Positions 8,231 through 18,873 of a DNA stretch of 64,000 nt are shown here, piece after piece. Below the pieces are notes generated by a model. The model searched no databases. It was given only the letters and a program-made list of their open reading frames with translations, and was not told where the DNA came from. The DNA comes from Bradyrhizobium diversitatis (lineage in GTDB: Bacteria; Pseudomonadota; Alphaproteobacteria; Rhizobiales; Xanthobacteraceae). The translations under genes and the position numbers were made by a program. The stretch is from NCBI RefSeq assembly GCF_016031635.1, contig NZ_JACEGD010000034.1, positions 1 to 64,000 of the forward strand, given 5' to 3'. Each line of letters starts with the position of its first letter. The first letter of the stretch is position 1.

Positions 8231-8674
8231 GTGGCAAAACCGCCGAAAGAAAACTCCCCGATCACCGAACACCTCGCCTACCTGCTCGCGCAAGCCAACC
8301 GGGAAATCAACCGGCAGCTCGAACTGCGGTTGAGCAAGGAAGGCGTTCCCGTCGAGCAATGGCGCATCCTGAAAGTGCTGTCGGATGGCAACGGCCACTC
8401 GATGGGCGAGCTTGCGGATGCGGTGCTGCTCAACCATCCGACATTGACCAAGATGATCGACCGCATGGTCTCCGACACGCTGGTCTATCGCGTGCAGGAC
8501 CCGAACGACCGCCGCAAGGTCCTGATGTTCATCTCCGACCGCGGCAAGGTGCTGTGCAGGAAGCTCAACTCGCTCGCGGTGGACCAGGAGGAGCACATCC
8601 TGGAGAGCTACGGCGGCAAGTCGACGAGCGAGCTCAAGCGGCTGCTGGAGAGCCTGATCGACAGCTCGAATTGA
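8231..8674 (+). CDS. MarR-family transcriptional regulator
   Basis: 147 aa with GTG start. The winged-helix core runs from roughly residues 35 to 105: EQWRILKVLSDGNGHSMGEL, recognition helix LNHPTLTKMIDRMVSD, and wing DPNDRRKVLMFISDRG, all typical of MarR. The ends form the dimerisation helices. It is divergent from the AmiC-like gene, and the palindromes between them suggest it controls both itself and the amide cassette. MarR proteins are usually repressors released by small aromatic or phenolic ligands; the ligand here is unknown. Confidence 0.87.
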   Translation: MAKPPKENSPITEHLAYLLAQANREINRQLELRLSKEGVPVEQWRILKVLSDGNGHSMGELADAVLLNHPTLTKMIDRMVSDTLVYRVQDPNDRRKVLMFISDRGKVLCRKLNSLAVDQEEHILESYGGKSTSELKRLLESLIDSSN

Positions 8675-8720
8675 TCTGCGCGTGAATTGAAACGTTAGCT
8701 TGGCGAGTTCTCAACGCTTG

Positions 8721-8886
8721 TCGTCCCGGACAAGCGCAGCGAAGCGGAGCGCAGATCCGGGATCCATAGCCACAGGCCGGTCGTTTCAAAGATTGGACCA
8801 GCAGTTGCGCTTTCTCGCGCGGTACGACCACCGCGCGCCACCGATGGATTCCGCGGTATGGGTCCCTGCGTTCCGCAGGGACGACG
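8721..8886. repeat. Inverted pair of dispersed palindromes (types A and B)
   Basis: The 406-bp gap between marR and secA has no supported gene. It holds one TCGTCCCGGACAAGCG...ATCCGGGATCCATA unit (8721-8776, type A), and, inverted, one TATGGGTCCCTGCG...CGCAGGGACGAC unit (8857-8886, type B). Type A recurs at 15003-15184, 16121-16250 and 43006-43169; type B recurs at 19877-20007 and 20344-20378. Units usually sit as head-to-head pairs, like REP/BIME elements. Confidence 0.8.
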
Positions 8887-8996
8887 GCGTGGTGAGAGCT
8901 GAGCGCCACATGCTCAACCGTCATCGCCCGATTTAATCGGCCGATCCAGTATTCCAGAGACGGATGTGATTGAGCCGAGGAGCCGCGGCGTACTGG

Positions 8997-9052
8997 GTCG
9001 CCCGGTCGAGCCGGGCGACGACAGCGGAGGATGAGGCGCGAATATCGCGCCT
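8997..9052. repeat. Two hairpins downstream of secA (possible terminator region)
   Basis: GTCGCCCGG-TCGAG-CCGGGCGAC (8997-9019) and AGGCGCGA-ATA-TCGCGCCT (9034-9052) are perfect hairpins just past the secA stop. Neither has a U-run in the secA direction, so a classical intrinsic terminator is not proven. They could protect the secA transcript end or block read-through. Confidence 0.5.
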
Positions 9053-9080
9053 TACGCGCGCACGGCCGCGAAGTTAGCCG

Positions 9081-11921
<2,841 letters not shown>

Positions 11922-12273
11922 GCCTAGTTCCTGTGTTCGCGATTCAACCGCGTTGCAGCCAAGAAGTTGTCACCCGCCCGCCTATCAACTCACCGTGACG
12001 CCTCGCGGCATCAGAGCCCGGACTGCGGGTTCATCCGCCATATGGGTGGGAATTGGGCAAGTCTGGGTTCAACGGCCAAAAACGCAGCAAAATAAACGCC
12101 ATCGCCATGGTCGCGACCGGGCAGAGATATGGCCCGGTCAGGGCCTTGTCAACGGCGGGCGCATTGCGGCTAATTCATCATTTTGACAGACTTTTCGCGT
12201 TGCCAAGCCCCCCTGAATTGGGCGAGTGTCCGCCCCGCTCGAGCAGCCCCCTGCTTCAACATAAGGATTTTCC
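11922..12273. other. 352-bp divergent promoter region between secA and the parvulin gene
   Basis: No supported gene or strong palindrome. It must hold both promoters. A TTGACA at 12183-12188 could be a -35 element for the rightward gene, but no good -10 lies 16-18 bp further on. An ORF spans part of the region but lacks gene-like codon use. Confidence 0.4.
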
Positions 12274-13212
12274 ATGACCACCTCGTTCCCGGTAACCACC
12301 GGCCAGCGCTTCCGGCATGCGTCGGCCCTGGCTGGCAGCCTCGGCTTGACAGCCTGCTTGGCGCTGTCCCTGGCGTTCGCGGGCCCGCTCCGGGCCGCCG
12401 ACGATCCGGTGCTGGCGAAGGTCAATGGCGCGGAAATCAAGAAGAGCGACGTCGCCATGGCCGAGGAGGAACTCGGGCCGAGCCTCGCCCAGATGGACCC
12501 GGCGACCAAGGACGAGAACGTCCTGTCCTTTCTCATCGACATGAAGATCGTCAGCAAGGCTGCCGAAGACAAGAAGATCGCCGACAGCGAGGAGTTCAAG
12601 AAGCGCCTGGCATTCGCCCGCAACCGGCTCCTGATGGACAGCCTGCTCGCCAATGAAGGCAAGGCCGCCACCACGCCGGACGCCATGAAGAAGGTCTACG
12701 AGGAAGCCGCCAAGCAGATCACCGGCGAGCAGGAGGTGCGCGCCCGCCACATCCTGGTCGAGACCGAGGACGAGGCCAAGGCGGTCAAGGCCGAGCTCGA
12801 CAAGGGCGCCGATTTCGCCGAGCTCGCCAAGAAGAAGTCCAAGGACCCGGGCTCCGCCGATGGCGGCGACCTCGGCTTCTTCACCAAGGAGCAGATGGTG
12901 CCGGAGTTCTCGGCCGTGGCGTTCTCGCTTGAGCCCGGCAAGATCTCCGACCCCGTGAAGTCGCAGTTCGGCTGGCACATCATCAAGGTCGAGGAAAAGC
13001 GCAACCGCAAGGCGCCCGATTTCGAGCAGGTCAAGGCCCAGATCGAGCAGTACGTGACCCGCAAGGCTCAGGCCGAGTATGTCGCCAAACTGCGCACCGA
13101 AGCCAAGGTCGAGCGGCTGGACCAGCCGGCGGCGGATGCGTCCAAGGACGCCAAGCCGGCGGATCCTGCCAAGCCGTCCGACAGCAAGATGGCGCCGCCA
13201 GCGAAGAAGTAA
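12274..13212 (+). CDS. Periplasmic parvulin-type peptidyl-prolyl isomerase
   Basis: 312 aa with an N-terminal Sec signal (hydrophobic stretch ending LAFAGPLRAADD near residue 40). An N-terminal SurA/PrsA-like helical part contains the conserved DPVLAKVNGAEI. The rotamase domain at about residues 150-245 has ARHILVETEDEAKAV, SKDPGSADGGDLGFF and QFGWHIIKVEEKR. The C-terminus is a Lys/Pro/Ala-rich tail. It assists folding of exported proteins by cis-trans isomerisation of prolyl bonds. It is followed after 101 bp by argJ, so it is probably a separate transcription unit. Confidence 0.9.
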   Translation: MTTSFPVTTGQRFRHASALAGSLGLTACLALSLAFAGPLRAADDPVLAKVNGAEIKKSDVAMAEEELGPSLAQMDPATKDENVLSFLIDMKIVSKAAEDKKIADSEEFKKRLAFARNRLLMDSLLANEGKAATTPDAMKKVYEEAAKQITGEQEVRARHILVETEDEAKAVKAELDKGADFAELAKKKSKDPGSADGGDLGFFTKEQMVPEFSAVAFSLEPGKISDPVKSQFGWHIIKVEEKRNRKAPDFEQVKAQIEQYVTRKAQAEYVAKLRTEAKVERLDQPAADASKDAKPADPAKPSDSKMAPPAKK

Positions 13213-13313
13213 GAATTCGCTGTCACTTCGCTGACGCCGAGAGTATCTAAGCATCGCAATGGCCGGGCATCCCCCGGCCATCTGCATGTCCAGACCCACC
13301 AAGGCGCCCCACG

Positions 13314-14555
13314 ATGTCCTCTGCCGTCTCTCCCCTCGCCCCCAAAGCCGTTCCCGACATGCCCGTGATCGCGGGCATCCGTCTTGCGACGGCCGAAGCC
13401 GGCATCCGCTACAAGAACCGCACCGACGTGCTGCTGGCGGTGATGGACAAGGGCACCGCCGTCGCCGGCGTCTTCACCAAGTCGAAGTGCCCCTCCGCCC
13501 CGGTGGAATGGTGCCGCGCCAAGCTGAAGGGCGGCAAGGCCCGCGCGCTCGTGGTCAATTCCGGCAATGCCAATGCCTTCACCGGCAAGACCGGCCGCGC
13601 CTCCACCGCGCTGACCGCGAAGATCGCCGCCAAGGCGGTCGGGTGCAGCGAGGGCGAGATCTTCCTGGCCTCGACCGGCGTGATCGGCGAGCCGCTGGAT
13701 GCGACCAAATTCGACGGCGTGCTCGGCCGCCTCGCCGAGACCGCCGAGCCCCGCGACTATCTCGCCGCGGCCAAGGCGATCATGACCACCGACACATTCC
13801 CGAAAGTCGCGACCGCGACGGTCAAGCTCGGCAAGGCCAGGGTCACCATCAACGGCATGGCCAAGGGCGCCGGCATGATCGCCCCCGACATGGCAACGAT
13901 GCTGTCGTTCATCTTCACCGACGCCCCGATCGCGCCGGCCGCGCTGCAGGCGCTGCTCAAGAGCGGCGTGGAGGACACTTTCAATGCGGTGACGATCGAT
14001 GGCGACACGTCGACGTCGGACACGCTGCTGGCCTTTGCGACCGGCGCCGCCGCCGGGCAGGGCGCACCGAAGATCAGCCGCGCCAGCGATCCGCGCCTGA
14101 AGGCCTTCGTCAAAGCCTTCAACCAGGTGCTTGCCAACCTCGCCGAGCAGGTGGCACGCGACGGCGAAGGCGCGCGCAAGCTGGTCGAGATCACGGTCGA
14201 GGGCGCCAAGACCAAGGCCTCGGCGCGCAAGATCGCGATGTCGATCGCCAACTCGCCGCTGGTGAAGACCGCGATCGCGGGCGAAGACGCCAATTGGGGG
14301 CGCGTGGTGATGGCGGTCGGCAAGGCCGGCGAGCCGGCCGATCGCGACAAGCTCTCGATCTCGTTCAACGGCATCCGCGTCGCCAAGAGCGGCGCGCGCG
14401 ATCCTGACTATGACGAAGCGCAGGTGTCGGAAGCGATGAAGGCGCCGGAGATCGCGATCAAGGTCTCGCTCGGCCTCGGCAAGGGTCGCGACCGCGTGCT
14501 GACCTGCGACCTCACCAAGGAATACGTCGCGATCAACGGGGATTACAGGTCCTGA
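13314..14555 (+). CDS. argJ: Bifunctional glutamate N-acetyltransferase / amino-acid acetyltransferase ArgJ
   Basis: Arginine synthesis enzyme of 413 aa that moves the acetyl group from N-acetylornithine to glutamate and may also use acetyl-CoA. The precursor cleaves itself before a conserved threonine in ATML; here the motif is MIAPDMATMLSF with Thr195. Other family signatures are NSGNANAFTG, FNAVTIDGDTSTSDT and ANWGRVVMAVGKAG. The mutT-like gene follows after 4 bp, so the two are probably cotranscribed. This makes the linear acetyl step of arginine synthesis cyclic. Confidence 0.97.
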   Translation: MSSAVSPLAPKAVPDMPVIAGIRLATAEAGIRYKNRTDVLLAVMDKGTAVAGVFTKSKCPSAPVEWCRAKLKGGKARALVVNSGNANAFTGKTGRASTALTAKIAAKAVGCSEGEIFLASTGVIGEPLDATKFDGVLGRLAETAEPRDYLAAAKAIMTTDTFPKVATATVKLGKARVTINGMAKGAGMIAPDMATMLSFIFTDAPIAPAALQALLKSGVEDTFNAVTIDGDTSTSDTLLAFATGAAAGQGAPKISRASDPRLKAFVKAFNQVLANLAEQVARDGEGARKLVEITVEGAKTKASARKIAMSIANSPLVKTAIAGEDANWGRVVMAVGKAGEPADRDKLSISFNGIRVAKSGARDPDYDEAQVSEAMKAPEIAIKVSLGLGKGRDRVLTCDLTKEYVAINGDYRS

Positions 14556-14559
14556 TCGG

Positions 14560-14970
14560 ATGGCCGAACTGAAGCTCACCCTCGTCGTGGCCTGCGCGCT
14601 GGTCGATGCCGACAAGCGCATCCTGATCGCGCAACGTCCCGAGGGCAAGCAGCTGGCCGGCCTTTGGGAATTTCCCGGCGGCAAGCTCGAGCCGGGCGAG
14701 CGGCCGGAGCAAAGCCTGATCCGCGAGCTCCATGAGGAGCTCGGCATCACCGTCGCCGAGCCATGCCTCGCGCCGCTGACCTTCGCCAGCTACGGCTACG
14801 AGACCTTTCACCTCCTGATGCCGCTCTACATCTGCCGGCGCTGGGAAGGGATGGTGACGGCGCGCGAAGGGCAGAACCTCGCCTGGGTCCGCGCCAACAA
14901 GCTGCGCGACTATCCGATGCCGCCGGCGGACATTCCGCTGATCCCGCATCTGATCGATCTGCTGATGTGA
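14560..14970 (+). CDS. mutT: MutT-type Nudix hydrolase (8-oxo-dGTP diphosphatase-like)
   Basis: 136 aa. The Nudix box GX5EX7REUXEEXGU is intact at residues 41-63 (GKLEPGE...RELHEELGI). WEFPGG before it and the QRPEGKQLAGLWEF context are typical of MutT, which removes 8-oxo-dGTP from the nucleotide pool. It starts 4 bp after the argJ stop. Specificity within the Nudix family cannot be proved by eye. Confidence 0.9.
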   Translation: MAELKLTLVVACALVDADKRILIAQRPEGKQLAGLWEFPGGKLEPGERPEQSLIRELHEELGITVAEPCLAPLTFASYGYETFHLLMPLYICRRWEGMVTAREGQNLAWVRANKLRDYPMPPADIPLIPHLIDLLM

Positions 14971-15002
14971 GGTCGCAGTCGCCACTGCCTCAATCTCTTC
15001 GC

Positions 15003-15184
15003 CGTCCCGGACAAGCGCGCCCAAAGCGCGCGCAGATCCGGGATCCATAACCACGGAGCCATGTCGTAGAGGAAGTAGTCACTCCGAATCCTCGCCAAAC
15101 GACTTCCTGTGGTTATGGGTCCCGGATCGGCGCTGCGCTCTGGACAACGCTGCGCGTTGCCAGGCTACGCTTGTCCGGGACGAC
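15003..15184. repeat. Inverted pair of type A dispersed palindromes
   Basis: GTCCCGGACAAGCG...GATCCGGGATCCATAACCAC (15003-15054) faces GTGGTTATGGGTCCCGGATC...CTTGTCCGGGACGA (15109-15184). The second unit has an extra internal stretch (GCTCTGGACAACGCTGCG) that looks like a partial duplication. It fills the gap between the convergent mutT and methyltransferase genes. Confidence 0.85.
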
Positions 15185-15229
15185 ATCCAATTCTTGGACG
15201 ACGATCTCGGCCACGACGGAGAGAACGAC

Positions 15230-16078
15230 TCAGCGTTCCCCCATCTTCTTCACTGCCTCTGCGAGGCTCGCCTTGGCCGATCCCGGCTTCAACGGCTGCT
15301 GCTGGCTCGCATGGGGGGCCCAGCCGGACAGCCAGATGACGTCGAACGTCGCCCGGATGCGGCCGTCGGCATCGGCAAAGCGCTCGGCATAGATTTCGGC
15401 CATCCGCAGCATCGTCGCGCGGCGGCTCGGCGTGCGGCGCCGTTCGATCAGCACATTGGCCGCGCCCATGCGGCGAAGATCCTGCATCAAGGCGAACGCA
15501 TTGCCGTAGCGCACCACGACACGGTCGACGTCGGTCACCGGGAGCGCGAAGCCGGCCCGCTGCAACAGCGCGCCGATGTCGCGGAGGTCAGCGAATGGCG
15601 CCACGCGCGGCGACACGCCGCCCTCGCATTCGGCTTCTGCCGCGGCAAAGGCCTGCCGCAGCTCGGTCAGGCTGTCGCCGCCGATCATCGCGGCAAGCAG
15701 CAATCCGTCCGGCTTCAGTGCGCGACGGACCTGCGCCAGCACGCCCGGCAGGTCGTTGACGAATTGCAATGCCAGCGCCGAGACGACGAGATCGAGGCTT
15801 TCCGGCGCGAAGGGTAGTGTCTCCGCACCCGTCGCATCGGGTGCAATCCGCGCGATTGCCGGAAGCCGCGTGCCCAACGCCGCGAGCCCCTCGCCGGGCG
15901 TCCAGAGATCGGCCGGAGCGTGAAACTCGCGCATCACCGCAGCCAGCCGGTCGGACATGTCCTCGGCCACGCGATCGAGCAAAAATGTCACCTCGCCCAG
16001 CGCCTGGGCGCGCCGCTGCCGCGCGTTCAGCAAGGCGCGATCGAACAAGGCGGGCGGGGTTTGCGGGGTCTGAGCCAT
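15230..16078 (-). CDS. SAM-dependent methyltransferase, NDUFAF5/BioC-like
   Basis: 282 aa from the ATG at 16078 (MAQTPQTPPALFDRALLN); the longer frame runs back into a repeat and is rejected. FDRALLNARQRRA, FAPESLDLVVSALALQFVNDLP and LKPDGLLLAAMIGGDSLTELRQAF match the alphaproteobacterial homologues of mitochondrial NDUFAF5, an assembly factor that hydroxylates an arginine in complex I despite its methyltransferase fold. The usual glycine-rich SAM motif I (GxGxG) is not evident. A complex I role is inferred from similarity; BioC is the alternative but no bio genes are near. Confidence 0.78.
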   Translation of the reverse strand: MAQTPQTPPALFDRALLNARQRRAQALGEVTFLLDRVAEDMSDRLAAVMREFHAPADLWTPGEGLAALGTRLPAIARIAPDATGAETLPFAPESLDLVVSALALQFVNDLPGVLAQVRRALKPDGLLLAAMIGGDSLTELRQAFAAAEAECEGGVSPRVAPFADLRDIGALLQRAGFALPVTDVDRVVVRYGNAFALMQDLRRMGAANVLIERRRTPSRRATMLRMAEIYAERFADADGRIRATFDVIWLSGWAPHASQQQPLKPGSAKASLAEAVKKMGER

Positions 16079-16120
16079 GCCGCTGGTTACGCCGATCGCC
16101 ACGGTTCTTGCAACGCTCTC

Positions 16121-16250
16121 GTGTCCCGGACGCGCTGCAGCGCTCTTGCGCTGCTGCGCAGAGCCGGGACCCATGCATCTGCACGTGCGGCTCGCTGGGC
16201 CCCGGCTCAGCAGCGCACCATTGCGCGGTGCGCTGCGTCCGGGGCACGAG
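16121..16250. repeat. Inverted pair of type A-like dispersed palindromes
   Basis: GTGTCCCGGACGCGCTGCAG...GCCGGGACCCATGC (16121-16175) and inverted GGGCCCCGGCTCAG...GCGTCCGGGGCACGAG (16197-16250). It lies in the divergent region between the methyltransferase and comF, so any promoters must overlap or abut it. Confidence 0.75.
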
Positions 16251-16299
16251 ACCGGTATAGCCGCTTGAGCCCACGCAAACGGAGCGCTAGCCTTCCCTT

Positions 16300-17109
16300 A
16301 TGGAAGCCAACGCCGCCCCCACCCCCTCGATCGCCGCACCGCTGCGGGCCGCGTGGACGACTGGCCGCCACGTGCTGTCGCGCGCGGCACGGCTCGCACT
16401 CGACATCGCGCTGCCGACGCAGTGCGTATCCTGCCACGAGCCGGTCGACGGCGAGGGCGTTTGCGCTTCGTGCTGGGCGCGGCTGTCGTTCATCGAACGG
16501 CCCTACTGCCCGCGGCTCGGCATCCCCTTTGTGTATGACCCCGGCCCCGACATGCTGTCGATGGAGGCGATCGCGAGCCCACCGGCCTACCAGCGCGCGC
16601 GGGCGGCGGTGCGTTACGACGACGTCGCGCGCACGCTGGTGCATGCGCTGAAATACCAGGACCGCACCGATCTGGCGCCTGCCATGGGCCGCTGGATGGC
16701 GCGCGCGGGCGGCGAGCTGCTCGCCGGCGCCGACATGCTGGTGCCGGTGCCCCTGCACTGGCGGCGAGCCTGGCGCCGCCGCTACAACCAGTCCGGGGCG
16801 CTGGCGCGCGTGATCGCGCGGCAGAGCGGCGTCAAGGTGCAGAGCGAGGTGCTGCGCCGGGTGCGCGCCACCGAGCAGCAGATCGGCCTGTCGCGGTCCC
16901 AGCGCGCCACCAATGTGCAGGGCGCATTCCAGGTATCTCCCGACCGTCAGGCCGAGGTTCAGGGCCGCCGCATTGTCCTGATCGACGATGTCCTGACGTC
17001 GGGGGCGACGCTGGATGCCTGCGCGCGGGTCCTGCTGCGCGCCAAAGCGGCCCAGGTCGACGTGCTCGTCTTCGCCCGGGTTGTCGAAAGCGGCCCCCGT
17101 CCCATATAG
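16300..17109 (+). CDS. comF: ComF-family phosphoribosyltransferase-like protein
   Basis: 269 aa. An N-terminal zinc ribbon (CVSCHEPVDGEGVCASCW) is followed by a phosphoribosyltransferase-type domain with LVPVPLHWRRAWRRRYNQS, the family hallmark after QIGLSRSQRATNVQGAF, and the PRPP-binding loop VLIDDVLTSGATLDAC. ComF is needed for uptake of transforming DNA in naturally competent bacteria, but homologues occur widely in non-competent species with unknown roles. No other com gene is in the window. It is followed closely by grxC on the same strand. Confidence 0.88.
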   Translation: MEANAAPTPSIAAPLRAAWTTGRHVLSRAARLALDIALPTQCVSCHEPVDGEGVCASCWARLSFIERPYCPRLGIPFVYDPGPDMLSMEAIASPPAYQRARAAVRYDDVARTLVHALKYQDRTDLAPAMGRWMARAGGELLAGADMLVPVPLHWRRAWRRRYNQSGALARVIARQSGVKVQSEVLRRVRATEQQIGLSRSQRATNVQGAFQVSPDRQAEVQGRRIVLIDDVLTSGATLDACARVLLRAKAAQVDVLVFARVVESGPRPI

Positions 17110-17144
17110 TTCAATGAATTCATGACATGAGAGCGCCAGACGAA

Positions 17145-17420
17145 ATGACTGCTGCTGTCGAGATCTACACCCGGCCGGGCTGCGGCTATTGTTCCGCCGC
17201 CAAGTCGCTGCTGACCCGCAAGAAGGCGACCTTCACCGAATTCGACGTCGCCAAGAACCCGTCCTGGCGCCAGGAAATGTACGGCCGCGCCGGCCAAGGT
17301 TCGACTTTCCCGCAAATCTGGATCGGCGGCACCCATGTCGGCGGCTGCGACGAGCTCTATGCGCTCGACCGCGACGGCATGCTCGACGGCATGCTCGAGA
17401 GCGTCAAGGCGGTCTCATGA
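17145..17420 (+). CDS. grxC: Glutaredoxin 3
   Basis: 91 aa from the ATG at 17145 (an in-frame ATG at 17127 would add six residues). The dithiol active site CGYC is at residues 13-16, in YTRPGCGYCSAAKSLL, with the cis-proline/GSH-binding TFPQIWIGG and GGCDELYALD. It reduces disulfides and glutathione mixed disulfides. Its stop overlaps the start of the nitrilase-type gene (ATGA), so translation is coupled. Confidence 0.93.
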   Translation: MTAAVEIYTRPGCGYCSAAKSLLTRKKATFTEFDVAKNPSWRQEMYGRAGQGSTFPQIWIGGTHVGGCDELYALDRDGMLDGMLESVKAVS

Positions 17421-18295
17421 GCGAGAATCGCACCTTCACCGCGGCCATGGTGCAGATGCGCACCGGCCTGATGCCCGAGCCGAGCCTCGAACAGGCAACG
17501 AAACTGATCCGGCAGGCTGCGGCCAACGGCGCCGACTACGTGCAGACGCCCGAAGTCAGCAACATGATGCAGCTGAACCGCAAGGCATTGTTCGAGCATC
17601 TGCAGAGTGAAGAGGACGACGCTTCGCTGAAGGCCTATCGCGCCCTCGCGGCGGAATTGAAGATTCATCTCCATGTCGGCTCGCTGGCGCTGCGCTTCTC
17701 GCCGGAGAAGGCGGTCAACCGCTCCTTCCTGATCGGGCCCGAGGGCGATGTGCTCGCGAGCTACGACAAGATCCACATGTTCGACATCGAGCTGCCGGAC
17801 GGCGAGAGCTATCGCGAATCCGCCAATTACCAGCCGGGCGAGACCGCCGTGATCTCGGATCTGCCCTGGGGCCGCGTGGGCTTGACGATCTGCTACGATG
17901 TGCGCTTCCCGGCACTCTACCGTGCGCTCGCCGAGAGCGGCGCGTATTTCATCACGGTGCCGTCGGCCTTCACCCGCAAGACCGGCGAAGCGCATTGGCA
18001 CGTGCTGCTGCGCGCACGCGCGATCGAGACCGGCTGCTTCGTCTTCGCCGCGGCCCAGGCCGGCCTGCACGAGAACAAGCGCGAGACTTACGGCCACTCG
18101 CTGATCATCGATCCCTGGGGCGAGATCCTCGCCGAGGGCGATGTCGAGCCCGGCATCATCATGGCCAGGATCGACCCAGCCAAGGTCGAGACCGCCCGCC
18201 GGGCCATTCCGTCGCTCCAGCATGGCCGCCGCTTCGGCGTCTCCGACCCCAAGGCGGGACCGGACCATTTGCATCTCGTGCGGGGATCGGCATGA
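17417..18295 (+). CDS. Carbon-nitrogen hydrolase, Nit/omega-amidase type
   Basis: 292 aa. The ATG overlaps the grxC stop. The catalytic triad of the nitrilase superfamily is present: Glu in VQTPEVSN, Lys in YDKIHMFDIELP, and Cys in GLTICYDVRFP. The nearest group is Nit1/Nit2, which deaminates oxidised glutathione or omega-amides of alpha-keto acids. Location next to glutaredoxin fits the deaminated-glutathione repair role, but this is inferred. Its TGA overlaps the start of the DUF1178 gene. Confidence 0.88.
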   Translation: MSENRTFTAAMVQMRTGLMPEPSLEQATKLIRQAAANGADYVQTPEVSNMMQLNRKALFEHLQSEEDDASLKAYRALAAELKIHLHVGSLALRFSPEKAVNRSFLIGPEGDVLASYDKIHMFDIELPDGESYRESANYQPGETAVISDLPWGRVGLTICYDVRFPALYRALAESGAYFITVPSAFTRKTGEAHWHVLLRARAIETGCFVFAAAQAGLHENKRETYGHSLIIDPWGEILAEGDVEPGIIMARIDPAKVETARRAIPSLQHGRRFGVSDPKAGPDHLHLVRGSA

Positions 18296-18777
18296 TCCGC
18301 TACGCCCTTCGCTGCGACCGCGACCACGCCTTCGAGAGCTGGTTCCAGAGCTCGTCGGCCTATGATTCGCAGGTGAAGCGGAAGCTCGTGACCTGCCCGA
18401 TCTGCGGCTCGGCCAAGGTCGACAAGGCGATCATGGCGCCACGCATCGTCGGCAAGAAGGGCCGCGGTCCCGCAGTGCCGCCGCCGGAGCCAGTTACCAC
18501 GGCCACGACGCCCGATGCTGCACCGTCAGGACCGACCCCGCTGCTGATGGCGCAGGAGCGCGAGCTGCGCGCCAAGCTCAAGGAGCTGCGCGATCACATC
18601 GTCAAGAACGCCGACAATGTCGGCGAGCGTTTTCCGAACGAAGCCCGCGCCATGCACTACGGCGACAAGGAGCACCGTCCGATCTACGGCGAGGCCTCGC
18701 CGGAAGAGGCGAAGTCGCTGATCGACGAAGGCATCGAGGTCTCGCCGCTGCCGACGCTCCCGGAAGACCGGAACTGA
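18292..18777 (+). CDS. DUF1178 family protein
   Basis: 161 aa of unknown function. It begins MIRYALRCDRDHAFESWFQS and has a short metal-binding-like CPICGS at about residues 38-43, a Pro/Thr-rich linker, and a helical C-terminal half with the conserved NVGERFPNEARAMHYGDKEHRPIYG. The start overlaps the nitrilase-type stop by ATGA. It is fourth in a comF-grxC-nit-DUF1178 run, which suggests a shared thiol or amide-related role, but no activity is known. Confidence 0.88.
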   Translation: MIRYALRCDRDHAFESWFQSSSAYDSQVKRKLVTCPICGSAKVDKAIMAPRIVGKKGRGPAVPPPEPVTTATTPDAAPSGPTPLLMAQERELRAKLKELRDHIVKNADNVGERFPNEARAMHYGDKEHRPIYGEASPEEAKSLIDEGIEVSPLPTLPEDRN

Positions 18778-18788
18778 CGCGCGGAGCG

Positions 18789-18868
18789 CGTCATCCCGGA
18801 ACGGTCCGAAGGACCGGACCCGGGATCTCGAGATTCCGGGTTCGCCCGTCGAGCGCCCCGGAATGACG
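18789..18868. repeat. Dispersed palindrome, type C
   Basis: GTCATCCCGGAAC...CCCGGGATCTCGAGATTCCGGGTTCGCC...CCCCGGAATGACG forms a long two-part palindrome around CTCGAGAT. A related unit with the same CCTCGAGATTCCGGGTTCGCC core is at 32074-32156. It lies between the convergent DUF1178 and EamA genes. Confidence 0.75.
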
Positions 18869-18873
18869 CCCAG

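Noticed and set aside
16300..17109. comF as proof of natural competence
   Set aside because: ComF homologues are widespread in bacteria not known to be competent, and no other competence gene is in the window.
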